A DNA stretch of 64,000 nt from NCBI RefSeq assembly GCF_015560805.1, contig NZ_JADMSO010000010.1, positions 1-64,000 of the forward strand. Direction: 5' to 3'. The notes below the pieces were generated by a model. That model was not told where the DNA came from, did not search any database, and worked only from the letters and a program-made list of their open reading frames with translations. Of this stretch, positions 7,631 to 17,386 are shown piece by piece. A program made the position numbers and the translations under genes. Every line of letters begins with the position of its first letter. Position 1 is the stretch's first letter. This DNA is from Mediterraneibacter glycyrrhizinilyticus (GTDB lineage: Bacteria; Bacillota; Clostridia; Lachnospirales; Lachnospiraceae).

Positions 7631-8431
7631 TCACAGTTCCGGTTTTGTATCGTCCGGATTTTTATCATCCGTTTTCTTGTATTTCTCATATAAATCTTCC
7701 CCTGCCAGCTTCATAATATCCAAAATCTCTTCTTCGGACATCTTCATATATTTTGCCAGCTCGTCGATCGTTACCGCACGGCCTTTCTCGTCTGCAAGCT
7801 GATGAAGCGTATCATCCAGATGATTGACCTGTTGTTCCATCTTTCTGTCGCAACGCTTCTGTTCCTGCTGTTCTTCGATCATCTGTGCCATTCCCTGACG
7901 GATTTCATCCAGCAAAAATGCTTCCGCATTTTCCGCACCGTCCAGAAGATCCAGCGCAAGCAGAAGACTGACATTTCCCTCCTGTACCAGATCCCCTAAA
8001 AATACCTCTTTCGTGTGCATCTGCTCCGCAATGCCAAGCACCGTCATAAGGTACAATTCCGTCAGACGGCTCTTCGCAAGCCCATCTCCTGCCGCCGCAG
8101 CTTCAAAAAGTCTCTCCCTTTCTCCTGCTTCTGCCGGACGGATTCCGGAAAGTTCCCTGCGGTATTCTTCCAGATACTCTTTTTCTTCCGGCGTATATGC
8201 CGCCGCTGTCTCTTTCTCCGCTTTCTCCGTCAATTCCTGTCCTTTCATGTATCCGACCACAGAAATCTTCTGCGTGAGCAGGTAATCATATACAAGCAGC
8301 ATCTGCTCCTCTGACAATTCACTGTCCCCAAAGAATGCTCCGACCTCTTCTGTTGTGATCCGATTGCCGCTGACTGCCGCAATATCCAATAATTCTTTTA
8401 ATTTTTGCAGAAATTCTTTCTCGCTTCCCAT
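7631..8431 (-). CDS. Sigma-A-like protein lacking region 4
   Basis: A 266-residue protein resembling the housekeeping sigma factor but incomplete. Residues ~1-55 resemble region 1.1 (ELLDIAAVSG..ITTEEVGAFF..LSEEQMLLVYDYLL); ~95-165 resembles regions 1.2-2.2 (YTPEEKEYLEEYR, GLAKSRLTELYLMTVLGIAEQM, DLVQEGNVSLLLALDLLD); ~220-250 resembles region 3 (VTIDELAKYMKMSEEEILDIMKLA). The -10 binding helix (2.3/2.4) is unrecognisable, being QEQKRCDRKMEQQ-type sequence, and the protein ends without region 4. It may bind core RNA polymerase without recognising a normal promoter. Start 8431 is preferred (AAAGGTG upstream, weak); an in-frame extension to 8494 is possible. Confidence 0.75.
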   Translation of the reverse strand: MGSEKEFLQKLKELLDIAAVSGNRITTEEVGAFFGDSELSEEQMLLVYDYLLTQKISVVGYMKGQELTEKAEKETAAAYTPEEKEYLEEYRRELSGIRPAEAGERERLFEAAAAGDGLAKSRLTELYLMTVLGIAEQMHTKEVFLGDLVQEGNVSLLLALDLLDGAENAEAFLLDEIRQGMAQMIEEQQEQKRCDRKMEQQVNHLDDTLHQLADEKGRAVTIDELAKYMKMSEEEILDIMKLAGEDLYEKYKKTDDKNPDDTKPEL

Positions 8432-8480
8432 GCGCTTCGTACACCTTTCCCTTTTCAGATTATGATTCTTTAGACTATTA

Positions 8481-8503
8481 GAGCAGGGAATCACTCCCTG
8501 CTC
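8481..8503 (-). terminator. Hairpin after the aconitase-family gene
   Basis: GAGCAGGGA (8481-8489) / TCCCTGCTC (8495-8503), perfect 9-bp stem with 5-base loop in the gap between the hydratase stop and the sigma-like gene. The T-run is weak, so it may be a partial terminator or processing site. Confidence 0.55.
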
Positions 8504-8538
8504 CTTGTATCATCTCTTTTTGTATCGCTTATTCATCT

Positions 8539-10806
8539 CTAACCTTTGTAATAATTGATCAAGCATCCTTTTAAAATGATCTCTCTTTCCGCATCTGTCA
8601 TGTCGCCCAGGCGAAGTGTGATCTCTTTCAATTCTGCGCCGACCACATAAGCTTTTACCTCGGACTGCTTCTTTTCGATCACATTTCTCACATCCGGAAC
8701 GAACAGATACTCGCCGTTCTTAAACGGAAGCGCTTCGTGATCCGCATCTGTCAAAAACGGAAGCATTCCCCAGTTGATCAGATTCGAACGATACCGCTTT
8801 GTTGCGTATTCATTGGCAATATTTGCCCAGCCGCCAAGCACTTTCTGACAGGACGCCGCCTGTTCACGGGCGGATCCGTCTCCCGGTTTCACCGCAAAGA
8901 TCGTGCTTCCGACACCGATATTACCCTCTCCGACTTCGGGATACGCTTTCCGGATCGTCTCCATAACCGGTTTCAGTTCTTCCAGTGCATCTAAAGGACA
9001 ATTTCCTGCTTCGATCGCTTTCTGTGCTGCCTGTACCTCTTTCGCACGTCCCACATATGCCGGATCCTTTCTGGAAAGTGCGAATTCCGCAAGTCCCAGC
9101 GGATTAGAACGGTAAGAGGAAGTCTCTCCGGACGGGATCAGCTCATCGGTCGTCGTCACCGGATCATGAATCTCGGAAACAACTTTCAGGATCAGGTTCT
9201 CCGGCAGCGCGGACATTGCCGGCCAGTCTTTGATATTCGGTCCGAATTTGATCTCCACGGACGGATCTGCTACACCCTTACTGTCAAATACACGATTCGC
9301 ATAAATGCTGGAATCAAAATGATATTTCTGTCCTTTATATTCCACATCCATCGCCGTTGCCGGAGTCAGGAATCCTTTGTTTGCCGCCGTTGCCGCGATC
9401 GAACGTGCATCCATAAGCGCTACGGACGAAATCTGTCCGCTCTGCAGCTTGGATCCCTCACGGTTCGGGAAGTTTCTTGTCGAGTGACGGATGGAAAGCG
9501 CATTGTTGGCCGGCGTATCTCCCGCACCGAAGCACGGACCGCAGAATGCCGTCTTCACGATCGTTCCCGCTGCCATCAGATCTGCAACCGCTCCGTTTTT
9601 CACCAGTTCCATATAAATCGGCGTACTTGCCGGGTATACGCTGAATGTGAACTCGTCCGCACCGATATTCTTTCCGCGGATAATGTCTGCCGCTGCGCAG
9701 ATATTTTCAAATCCGCCGCCCGCGCATCCTGCGATGATTCCCTGCTCCACATACAGCTTTCCGTCTACGATCTTGTCCTGCAGTGTGTAATCGACCGCAC
9801 CGTCCAGACTGACAAGCGCTTTCTGCTCTACATCGTGAAGAATGTCTTTGAGGTTTGCATTCAGCTCATCGATCGTATATACGTTGCTCGGATGGAACGG
9901 CATCGCGATCATTGGTTTGATCTCGCTTAAGTTCACATAAACCATACCGTCATAATATGCGCATGCTCCCGGATTCAGTTCTTTATAATCGCCGCTTCTT
10001 CCGTGGATCTCATAAAATTCACGGATCTTTTCATCTGTCTTCCAGATCGAGGACAGACAAGTCGTCTCGGTCGTCATTACGTCGATTCCGATACGGAAAT
10101 CCGCGCTCAGTTTCTCAACGCCCGGTCCGACAAATTCCATTACTTTATTGTTTACATAGCCATTTTTAAATGTCGCCCCGATGATCGCCAGCGCCACATC
10201 CTGCGGACCAACGCCTTTCATCGGCTCGCCGTCCAGATAAATACCGATCACTCCCGGCATCTTGATATCATAAGTCTTGTTCAGAAGCTGTTTGACAAGC
10301 TCCGGACCGCCCTCGCCCATCGCCATCGTTCCGAGCGCACCGTAACGGGTATGGCTGTCGGAACCGAGGATCATCTTTCCTCCGCCTGCAAGCATCTCTC
10401 TTGCATACTGATGGATGACTGCCTGATGCGGCGGAACATATACGCCGCCGTATTTCTTTGCGCAAGTCAGTCCAAACATATGGTCATCTTCATTGATCGT
10501 ACCGCCGACCGCACAAAGCGAGTTGTGACAGTTTGTCAGCACATACGGGATCGGGAACTTCTCAAGACCTGACGCTCTGGCTGTCTGGATGATCCCGACA
10601 AATGTAATATCATGGGAAGTCAGCTTATCAAATTTGATCTGCAGATTCTCCATATTTCCCGATGTATTGTGCGCACTCAAAATACTGTATGCCATCGTAT
10701 TTTTCGCCGCTTCTTCTTTAGAAATCGGAGCCTGCACTCCCGCTTTGTCTTCTACAAGTTCTTTTCCGTTGAGCAGATATACTCCGTTGTCATATAATTT
10801 GATCAT
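8539..10806 (-). CDS. Aconitate hydratase family protein (hydratase)
   Basis: A 755-residue [4Fe-4S] hydratase of the aconitase superfamily, expected to interconvert citrate and isocitrate. Cluster-binding cysteines are visible in [15 protein letters not shown] and [18 protein letters not shown], and the family signature [20 protein letters not shown] near residue 147. The swivel domain occupies the C-terminal third ([23 protein letters not shown]). It belongs to the putative-aconitase branch common in Clostridia rather than classic AcnA. Ribosome site AAAGGAGGATTTAC. Probably cotranscribed with the FHA gene 50 bases upstream. Citrate synthase lies 5 kb away, supporting the TCA assignment. 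Confidence 0.88.
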   Translation of the reverse strand: MIKLYDNGVYLLNGKELVEDKAGVQAPISKEEAAKNTMAYSILSAHNTSGNMENLQIKFDKLTSHDITFVGIIQTARASGLEKFPIPYVLTNCHNSLCAVGGTINEDDHMFGLTCAKKYGGVYVPPHQAVIHQYAREMLAGGGKMILGSDSHTRYGALGTMAMGEGGPELVKQLLNKTYDIKMPGVIGIYLDGEPMKGVGPQDVALAIIGATFKNGYVNNKVMEFVGPGVEKLSADFRIGIDVMTTETTCLSSIWKTDEKIREFYEIHGRSGDYKELNPGACAYYDGMVYVNLSEIKPMIAMPFHPSNVYTIDELNANLKDILHDVEQKALVSLDGAVDYTLQDKIVDGKLYVEQGIIAGCAGGGFENICAAADIIRGKNIGADEFTFSVYPASTPIYMELVKNGAVADLMAAGTIVKTAFCGPCFGAGDTPANNALSIRHSTRNFPNREGSKLQSGQISSVALMDARSIAATAANKGFLTPATAMDVEYKGQKYHFDSSIYANRVFDSKGVADPSVEIKFGPNIKDWPAMSALPENLILKVVSEIHDPVTTTDELIPSGETSSYRSNPLGLAEFALSRKDPAYVGRAKEVQAAQKAIEAGNCPLDALEELKPVMETIRKAYPEVGEGNIGVGSTIFAVKPGDGSAREQAASCQKVLGGWANIANEYATKRYRSNLINWGMLPFLTDADHEALPFKNGEYLFVPDVRNVIEKKQSEVKAYVVGAELKEITLRLGDMTDAEREIILKGCLINYYKG

Positions 10807-10855
10807 GTAAATCCTCCTTTATTTTGCGCCGTATGCACGGTGTTTTTCTTTGCGT

Positions 10856-11467
10856 CTAATCTCTTTCGCGCAGTACTTTTTTTACCTCGATCTTTGTCTC
10901 TCCAACCCCGATCACATCATCTCTCTGGATCACAACCGGCTGCTGGATCCTGCGTCCGTTCAGATATGTACCGTTTCGGGAACCCATATCTTTCAGATAC
11001 AGCTTGTCCTCTTTCCGAATGACCGCGCAGTGCAGTTTTGACACTCTCGGATCATCCTGTACCGACAGGAACCTCTCAAATTCCGAACTGTTCCGGCTTC
11101 TTCCGATCCCGATATTGTCATAGAAAATGAAATCAAATTTTTCCCATGTATCGAGATTCTCCAGAATCAGTTTCCATTGCTTTTTCACCGGACCTTTGGA
11201 CGTAAGTTCTTTCCCACGCTCGCCTGCTGCCGGAAACGGCGTTGTCTGCCCCGGCACTTCCCTGTGATCCACTGTTTCTTTTACACGGCGCGGCTGGCGA
11301 TATTCTTCTTCGTACTCATAATCGTCATCTTCCAGATCATCTTCGTACTCCTCGTCGTAGTCATAACCGTCCTGCGTCTTTTTCTCTTTTTTCAGCGCTA
11401 CAATGATGATCACAATGAGCAGCACCGCAACAAAGATCAAAATCCCCATCACAATCCAATACCACAT
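10856..11467 (-). CDS. Membrane-anchored FHA domain protein
   Basis: A 203-residue protein with an N-terminal membrane segment (residues 3-26), a strongly acidic Tyr-rich linker (~33-58), and a cytoplasmic FHA domain (~115-200) keeping the phosphothreonine-binding residues: GIGRSRNS, VSKLHC and GSRNGTYLNG. It probably binds phosphothreonine on a partner, implying a Ser/Thr kinase elsewhere. Tad-associated DUF6382 proteins often carry an FHA domain, but the one here (27814-28650) does not, so a functional link is possible but speculative. Start supported by AAGGAGATGAACGT. Confidence 0.88.
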   Translation of the reverse strand: MWYWIVMGILIFVAVLLIVIIIVALKKEKKTQDGYDYDEEYEDDLEDDDYEYEEEYRQPRRVKETVDHREVPGQTTPFPAAGERGKELTSKGPVKKQWKLILENLDTWEKFDFIFYDNIGIGRSRNSSEFERFLSVQDDPRVSKLHCAVIRKEDKLYLKDMGSRNGTYLNGRRIQQPVVIQRDDVIGVGETKIEVKKVLRERD

Positions 11468-11525
11468 ACGTTCATCTCCTTTTAAACTTATTTTATCTTA
11501 CTATATTTTTTCACCGCAGGCAAGA

Positions 11526-11555
11526 AAAAACGGCGGGATCCTCTCCCACCGTTCT
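11526..11555 (-). terminator. Intrinsic terminator after the coiled-coil membrane protein gene
   Basis: Minus strand AACGGTGGG, loop, CCCGCCGTT followed by TTTTTC (plus coordinates about 11526-11555). It separates the 11739-12809 gene from the FHA gene. Confidence 0.75.
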
Positions 11556-11676
11556 CAATGTAATGTCACTCGAACTCTTTTCGTCCGCATTTCCGCAACC
11601 TCTTATTCATACTCATCCGCGGGCTTGTCCGTCACCCGCACATTTCCGCTCCCCTGTTTTTTACTTCGATATGCGT

Positions 11677-11730
11677 AGCGCAGGTGTACAAAGTGGAAAA
11701 CGGTCGTATTTTCCCTTGCGCACTGACGCC
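11677..11730. repeat. Palindromic intergenic repeat, copy A
   Basis: Contains AGCGCAGGTGTACAAAGTGG (11677-11696) and, facing it, the complement of GGCGTCAGTGCGCAAGGGAA (11730-11711). The halves pair imperfectly around GGTC. It starts 8 bases after the stop codon of the 11739-12809 gene. Same core as copies B-E. Confidence 0.6.
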
Positions 11731-11738
11731 AGACTCTG

Positions 11739-12809
11739 TCATGCCAGAAATTCCTCCAGGATCTGCCGGATCGCCGCCTCTTTCAACGCCGGCCGATCCT
11801 CCCCGTCTGTTTCCCGGCTCACACGTCTTTCTGCCGGAGAACGTCTCTTCTCCCCGTTCTCCACATTTCTTGGTTCCCCCTCAATATTGATCGGAAGTTC
11901 TGTCTCCGTTTCTTCTATATAATGAGCAGCTTCACTGTACCGCTCTTCCTGAAAGCGTTCTTCCTGCTCCTGCTCTGCCTGCAAAAATCCCTCTTCCGGA
12001 ACTCCCCGTTTCTGACGGGTTTCCTGCCGCCTTGCCTCCTGCACTTTTCTGCGGGAAACGGGACGTTCCTGTCCTCTTCCTGCCCGGGATCTCATTTCCT
12101 TTCGCTTCACACTTTTCAGCGGTCCTGCCGCCGGTTCATTGGCTGCGCTGCATTCCACAGCCTCTTTTTCCTGTACGCTCCCCGGCTGATTTCCCTGTAC
12201 ATTTCCCTGTGTATTTCCGGCGCCGCGCACAGCTGCTTCCGGCTGGATCACATCGATCCTTGCTTTTTGTTCCCGCTCGCTCTGACGCAGCTTTCGGTAC
12301 TTATAGGCACATACATTTTCCAGATAATCCACCATATAATTTTTGATCGCTTCCATCCGATACTGCTCGTCCGATACTTGACTGATCACAAACAGCAGGA
12401 CCATCTCCGCGGCTCCAAGCGCTGCGAACTGATACACACGTTCGCCCATTCCAAATGCAGTGTAATTGAAAACAGCTCCAAGCGCCGCCAGAATCCCCGC
12501 AAACCAGATGGACTGCACCTCCAACTGTCTCCAGGTATGGATCCGAAATCCCATCCCCCTGTATTCATATATGTATTTTTCCACAAATGCTTCTGCATTT
12601 TCTACTCTGTCGTGCAGCATGCACGCGTGCTCATATTTCGCGCGTACCAGTCTTATCAGTCTGTGTGTGCTCTTTGACATGTTGCCGGCTGCCCGTGCCA
12701 TCCGACGAAGCGTAAACAAATTTACAACTTTTGCCACGCCTCCGATGACTCCGACCGCTATCATCAGATAAAACATAATATCGGTGCCGGTGATGACTTC
12801 ATAAAACAT
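11739..12809 (-). CDS. Membrane protein with long charged coiled tail, unknown function
   Basis: A 356-residue protein I do not recognise. Membrane segments at about 8-28, 100-120 and 127-146; residues 30-95 between the first two are basic and helical (FTLRRMARAAG, RLIRLVRAKYEHA). From ~165 to the end it is hydrophilic, Gln/Glu/Arg-rich and probably coiled-coil or disordered, with a Gly/Asn/Gln stretch near 200. ATG 12809 is preferred over the in-frame TTG two codons earlier because AGGAGGATTTGGCT precedes it. A -10-like TATAAT lies near 12870 on the minus strand. It is monocistronic: its own terminator follows and the preceding operon ends at 13023. Confidence 0.7.
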   Translation of the reverse strand: MFYEVITGTDIMFYLMIAVGVIGGVAKVVNLFTLRRMARAAGNMSKSTHRLIRLVRAKYEHACMLHDRVENAEAFVEKYIYEYRGMGFRIHTWRQLEVQSIWFAGILAALGAVFNYTAFGMGERVYQFAALGAAEMVLLFVISQVSDEQYRMEAIKNYMVDYLENVCAYKYRKLRQSEREQKARIDVIQPEAAVRGAGNTQGNVQGNQPGSVQEKEAVECSAANEPAAGPLKSVKRKEMRSRAGRGQERPVSRRKVQEARRQETRQKRGVPEEGFLQAEQEQEERFQEERYSEAAHYIEETETELPINIEGEPRNVENGEKRRSPAERRVSRETDGEDRPALKEAAIRQILEEFLA

Positions 12810-13022
12810 AGCCAAATCCTCCTGTTATGAAATTTATGCACAATGATCCGGGATTGTGTCCGAAATCATTATATCTCAAATATCCGGCAATTTCTTCCAT
12901 AACCGTTTGACACATTTCTACATCTGCCGCAGTTTTTGTCTAAAAATACAGTTCCGTAGTTTCTATTTCCGTTTTCTCCTGACTTTCTTGTCAGATTTGT
13001 GCACTTCTTCGGGAAATTTGAC

Positions 13023-14084
13023 TTACGATTCCCTCCCATCTTTGCGGCTCTCCATCTGTTTTGGGCTGCCTGACGATACGAAGATTATTTCTGCCAAAAC
13101 CGTGAGCCCCGTAAACAGGATCGTATTTTTCAGATCAGAAAAGACCCGTTCGTCTCCCGGGCACAACAAGCAGCGCTGAAGTTCCCTAAATACTTCCCGT
13201 TTTTCGGCAATCAGCCGTGGAAAAAATCCCATATCCGACCACATTGTGGGCAGATAATCGCCGCTGAACCGAAATGTCCACGCAAGCCCTGCTGCCGTCA
13301 TCCCGCAAATTGCCCCTGCGACCAGCATTTTTGCCAAAAATCGGATGCCGGATCCTGAGATCCGGTTCAACTGGCGATATCCGTTTCTTATGTATACAAA
13401 AAACAATAGCCATAACGGAAGCGAAACAATAGCCCTTGCAAGTGCGCTGTACAAATTTCCCTCAAAAAAACCGTTTGCTTCCTTTCCGGTCATCTGCATC
13501 AAAAGACTTTGTGCGGAAGAAGCCGGCTTCGATTTCTCCCCGTATTCCAGAAAAATCCCGTTCAGTCCCTCTTCCTCTTCTGCCCGGACAGCCGCAAATA
13601 TACTTCCGTTTTTCACACATCCTCGAATGTAATACTCCATTCCCGCGATCGTGATCCGGTTTCCCTGTACGTTTTTTGTTCCAAATAATTTTTCCGCAAG
13701 CGCTGTACTCACCATACAGCCCTGCACATCGTCTTCCCATGGATAACTGCCGCCGGCGAGTTGTCCCGCAAAGAAGCTTTCCATACTTCCTGCGATCTTC
13801 CATACATCAGCTGTTACCACTTCCCGGACTTCACTGCTTACAGACTGCATTTCTTCCATGGACCATCCTGTCGTCTGCGGCAATACATCCGCCTGTTCTC
13901 CCGGTTCTTTCTGTTCTGCCTGTTCTGTGAACGCGGATAATGCGCTCCGGGTGAGAACGGGCGTATCATAATATGCATTGAAACATCCCGCTTTTTTTTC
14001 GGTCTCTCCATAAAACAGAAGTGCCAGAAACCAACACCCTGCTCCCAAAAAGACGATGCCTGTTTTGATCCATTTCTTTTTCAT
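13023..14084 (-). CDS. MacB-core-like membrane protein (ABC transporter permease-related)
   Basis: A 353-residue protein with one N-terminal membrane segment (~7-26), an extracytoplasmic domain of ~175 residues containing a MacB periplasmic-core-like stretch (GCMVSTALAEKLFGTKNV..NRITIAGMEYYIRGCVK), then three hydrophobic segments (~212-234, 248-268, 320-340). This is the MacB 1+3 topology, but the FtsX part is poorly conserved and no nucleotide-binding domain is fused or encoded nearby. Its ATG overlaps the adaptor gene stop by four bases. Expected to work with the HlyD-type adaptor; which ATPase energises it is unknown, or it may not transport at all. Confidence 0.65.
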   Translation of the reverse strand: MKKKWIKTGIVFLGAGCWFLALLFYGETEKKAGCFNAYYDTPVLTRSALSAFTEQAEQKEPGEQADVLPQTTGWSMEEMQSVSSEVREVVTADVWKIAGSMESFFAGQLAGGSYPWEDDVQGCMVSTALAEKLFGTKNVQGNRITIAGMEYYIRGCVKNGSIFAAVRAEEEEGLNGIFLEYGEKSKPASSAQSLLMQMTGKEANGFFEGNLYSALARAIVSLPLWLLFFVYIRNGYRQLNRISGSGIRFLAKMLVAGAICGMTAAGLAWTFRFSGDYLPTMWSDMGFFPRLIAEKREVFRELQRCLLCPGDERVFSDLKNTILFTGLTVLAEIIFVSSGSPKQMESRKDGRES

Positions 14085-15637
14085 TCTTCAAGCCTCACCT
14101 TATCTCCCGGCGCAATCTCTTTACTACTCCCGATGATCACCTTGTCATCCGGATCAAGCGCTGCGTTTACCGCCGCGCTGCTCCCATCCTTTTCAAGTAC
14201 CGTCACCGGAACCCGCTTTGCTTTATACTCATTTCCGAGTATCGTTTCCTCCTGTTCTGCCACAAGGCAGAATGTACCGTCCGAATCTTTTCTGACTGCC
14301 GAAAGCGGAAGAATCTGCTGATAAGCCGACTCCGTCTGTCTGCTGATCTCATACGAGACCTCACTGCCGTACATGGCTTCATTTTCTTCCAGCGGTACAT
14401 AGAATACTCCCGCCATATTTTGTCCGCCCGATGCGCTTCCACCTCCCTGTGCACTCTTCTCTCCCGCTGTTCCGAAAGAGGCATCCGCTCCAAACCGCAC
14501 TTCTTCTACATTCTTTTTCAATGCTTTTCCTTTTCCCGGAACCGTCACCGACACTTCGTCCCCCTGTTCGATCTTAGACAGATCTTCCGCCGTCAGAGCG
14601 CCCTTGATCCGGTATCCTCCACAGCCGAGCATCAGAAAGGAAGTATCATCCGTCACATTTCCCGCTGTCATGGAACTCTTTTTTAATACACCGTCCACAG
14701 GCGCTTTGACTTCTCCGTTTTCATTCTGCATCTGTACCAGTTTTTCCAGTTCTTTCCTTGCAAGATCCAGATCCACCTGCGCCGACTGTACACTGTAATT
14801 GCCAGCTTCCGCTGTCTTCTGGTCATTTTCCGCCGCGGCTGCGTCTTGCTCCTGCGCGCTCTGATACGCATTATACGACTGGGTTCTTGCCGACTCCTGA
14901 TTCTGAAGTTCCGTCTCCGCCTGTGTTTTCTGTGCCTCCAATTCCTGCACTGCTCCGTCGTAGACTGCCTGCGCCTGTGTTTTTCTTTCCACTGCCGCTG
15001 CTTCTGCCTGTTGGCGCAGCTTCTCTGCCTCTTCTGGTTTTCCCTCACTTTCCATCTGCTGTGCCTGCTGCATTGCCGCTTCTTTTTCCGTTTCCGCAGC
15101 CTGTATTTCCGCATCCAATATCTGCTGTTGCTGTGCGGTTCCCTCATTCCACGCACGCTCCGCCGAGGAATAGGCCTCCCATGCTTTGGAATAATTTTCC
15201 TCTGCCAGTTGTACGTCTCTTGCTGCACCCTCGGAAGCCTCCACTCTCGCCGGCGGTTCTCCCGTGAGCTGAGCCTGTCCGACTGCCAGCTCCAGTTTCG
15301 TGATCTCTGCCTGTTTCTTCTCTATGCTTTCCTGCAAATATGCCTTATCATACTGCAGGATCACGTCTCCCTGCTTTACAGCCGATCCGGTCGGTTGTAC
15401 CTTTTCCACACGCAGTCCGCGTTGCAGTGCAAGCAGATGTTCCGATCTTGTCTCCACCGTTCCGTTCCCACGGATCAGAATGTTGAGTTTTCCCTCCTGC
15501 ACCCTGCCTGTCGTCACCGTCGGCACGACCATAGATGCCGCCGCACGGGAAACCGCGGTGCAGACCGCCATCACAAGAAAAAATACGGCAAATGCGGTCG
15601 CCGCTGTCTTTTTTTTACTGATCTTCATTTTCTTCAT
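14081..15637 (-). CDS. HlyD/MacA-type membrane fusion adaptor
   Basis: A 518-residue adaptor: N-terminal membrane anchor (~11-32), a biotinyl-lipoyl-like half (VQEGKLNILIRGNGTVET..GSAVKQGDVILQYD), a long Ala/Gln/Glu coiled-coil hairpin (~105-295), the second lipoyl half (NGEVKAPVDGVLKKSSMTAGNVTDD) and C-terminal beta-barrel and membrane-proximal parts (LGNEYKAKRVPVTVLEKDG). The hairpin is unusually long and rich in Gln. AAGGAGTAAGTAC precedes the ATG inside the end of the upstream permease gene. Such adaptors normally serve exporters, which makes its place behind two importer permeases odd. Confidence 0.85.
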   Translation of the reverse strand: MKKMKISKKKTAATAFAVFFLVMAVCTAVSRAAASMVVPTVTTGRVQEGKLNILIRGNGTVETRSEHLLALQRGLRVEKVQPTGSAVKQGDVILQYDKAYLQESIEKKQAEITKLELAVGQAQLTGEPPARVEASEGAARDVQLAEENYSKAWEAYSSAERAWNEGTAQQQQILDAEIQAAETEKEAAMQQAQQMESEGKPEEAEKLRQQAEAAAVERKTQAQAVYDGAVQELEAQKTQAETELQNQESARTQSYNAYQSAQEQDAAAAENDQKTAEAGNYSVQSAQVDLDLARKELEKLVQMQNENGEVKAPVDGVLKKSSMTAGNVTDDTSFLMLGCGGYRIKGALTAEDLSKIEQGDEVSVTVPGKGKALKKNVEEVRFGADASFGTAGEKSAQGGGSASGGQNMAGVFYVPLEENEAMYGSEVSYEISRQTESAYQQILPLSAVRKDSDGTFCLVAEQEETILGNEYKAKRVPVTVLEKDGSSAAVNAALDPDDKVIIGSSKEIAPGDKVRLEE

Positions 15638-15641
15638 GTAC

Positions 15642-16487
15642 TTACTCCTTTAGCCCTGATGCAAGAATCCCCTGCTCCAGATAATCCTGCCCGCAGGCAA
15701 ACAAAAATACCGACGGCGCCATGATCAGGATCGAAGCCGCAAAAGCGGTTGCAACATCATTTGCCGTAATATTGGACAAATACAATGAGACCGGAAGCAG
15801 ACTTTTCGTCTTCAAAAATGTCATCGGCGCCTCGATCGCATTCCAGCATTCCATGAAATTCAGGATTAGCGAAGAGACGACTCCCGGCATTCCGAGAGGC
15901 AGTCCGATCCTGAAAAATACTTCCCATGTGCCCGCACCGTCCACTTTTGCAGCCTCAAGCAGCGAATCCGGTATCTGCTGAAAAAACTTCGTCATCAGAA
16001 ACACCGGAAAAGTGGAAAAAATCCCCGGAAGTATGACCGCCCAGTGTGTATCCAGTATCTTCAGAAAAGACAACACCGTATAACCGGAAACCATCGTGAC
16101 CTGAAACGGCAGTATCATTAAGATCATATACAGATAAAGCACGAGTTTTCGTCCTTTAAACCTGTACCGTCCAAGCGCCCACGCCGCCGGAAGCCCGACA
16201 CAAAGCTGTCCTGCCAGTACCGTAAACGTCTGTCTGCATGAATTCCAGAACATCACGAAAAAATCAGGACTGTCCAGCAAAAGCTGCAGATACGCTTTCA
16301 ATGTCGGATAAAGCGGAAATAATTTCCACTGAAGTTCACCGCCGCTTCCGTAAAGGACACTGCCGTAACTTTCCTTTAATTCTGCCGGTCCCATCAAAGA
16401 ACCTGCCGCCAAAAGCAGGATCGGAAAAATCAGGATCAGGACAAACAACGTTACGCCGATCCGGACTGCCGTTTTCTTTTTCCTCAC
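15642..16487 (-). CDS. Carbohydrate-type ABC transporter permease, MalG family
   Basis: A 281-residue inner-membrane permease with about six membrane segments and the EAA loop ESLLEAAKVDGAGTWEVFFRIGLPLGMPGV that docks to the ATPase. The start is a GTG overlapping the TGA stop of the MalF-type gene, so the two are coupled. Forms the heterodimeric channel with the product of 16484-17386. No ATPase gene is adjacent; Clostridia often share an MsmX-type ATPase among such importers. Confidence 0.9.
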   Translation of the reverse strand: MRKKKTAVRIGVTLFVLILIFPILLLAAGSLMGPAELKESYGSVLYGSGGELQWKLFPLYPTLKAYLQLLLDSPDFFVMFWNSCRQTFTVLAGQLCVGLPAAWALGRYRFKGRKLVLYLYMILMILPFQVTMVSGYTVLSFLKILDTHWAVILPGIFSTFPVFLMTKFFQQIPDSLLEAAKVDGAGTWEVFFRIGLPLGMPGVVSSLILNFMECWNAIEAPMTFLKTKSLLPVSLYLSNITANDVATAFAASILIMAPSVFLFACGQDYLEQGILASGLKE

Positions 16488-17386
16488 ATGTTCGTCCTCC
16501 GTTTCTCCTCGATCTTCTGGCTTCCGATCAGGATCAGCCCCAAAATGAAAGCAAGCATCACCGCAGCCGCCGTCATTTTCTGCATATCCAGCTTCAAAAA
16601 CCAGTTATTGAATAAATGCTGCAGCATATAAATACTGTCATGCGGATAATTTCCCGCGATCATATATGCCTCCCGAAATACTTTAAACGCATTGACCAGA
16701 GATAAGATTCCTGTAAGAAATGCCGTTGGGATCAAAAGCGGGCAAGTAATATGCCAAAAGCATTTTAAGCCGTCTGCTCCGTCCATCCTCGCCGCCTCAT
16801 ACAGACTGTCCGGTATCCCCAGCAGTCCCGAAAGCCAGAGGATCATATCATATCCGAGATTTTTCCAGATATATACCACGACCAATACGCCAAATGCTTT
16901 CGGTGTGTTCATATAATCCGGTCCATGGACTCCAAACTTCTGCAGCGCTTCATTCGGAATCCCTCCCTGATCAAAAAAAAGCTGCCAAAACAGAACGACC
17001 GATCCTGCCGGAACCGCCATCGGAAGTAAAAAACCGGATTTCAATATACCGCTTTTCCTGCCTGTATTCAAAAGCAGGATGCCGAAAAACAGCGAGCTGC
17101 CCAAAAGCAAGGGCAGGCAAACGATCAGAAACCTGACCGTATTGCCCGCTGCCAGCCGAAACGCTTCATTTTCCAGCACTCCCCGATAATTTTCCAGACC
17201 GACAAATTCACTGCCCACCGCATTGAAAAAAGATCTCCGCACCACATCTGCAAACGGAATGAGGATAAAGATCCCCACTCCGGTCAGACTGGGTGCCAGC
17301 AAAACCCACGGAATCCAGCTTTCCTTTTTACTCGGAAAGGTAAAGTTCCATTTTTTCACCCAATGTTTTCGCTGCTTCTTCCGCAC
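16484..17386 (-). CDS. Carbohydrate-type ABC transporter permease, MalF family
   Basis: A 300-residue permease with six membrane segments and the EAA loop DSLYEAARMDGADGLKCFWHITCPLLIP. Start chosen at GTG 17386 because GGAGGAACGATCA lies directly before it; this overlaps the end of the binding-protein gene by 59 bases, in another frame. An alternative GTG at 17416 has no ribosome site. The overlap implies tight coupling with the preceding lipoprotein gene. Confidence 0.85.
   Translation of the reverse strand: MRKKQRKHWVKKWNFTFPSKKESWIPWVLLAPSLTGVGIFILIPFADVVRRSFFNAVGSEFVGLENYRGVLENEAFRLAAGNTVRFLIVCLPLLLGSSLFFGILLLNTGRKSGILKSGFLLPMAVPAGSVVLFWQLFFDQGGIPNEALQKFGVHGPDYMNTPKAFGVLVVVYIWKNLGYDMILWLSGLLGIPDSLYEAARMDGADGLKCFWHITCPLLIPTAFLTGILSLVNAFKVFREAYMIAGNYPHDSIYMLQHLFNNWFLKLDMQKMTAAAVMLAFILGLILIGSQKIEEKRRTNM

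Noticed and set aside
14683-15724. Long open frames opposite the adaptor gene
   Set aside because: They mirror the Gln/Ala/Glu-rich codons of the HlyD-type coiled coil and have no ribosome site or recognisable domain.
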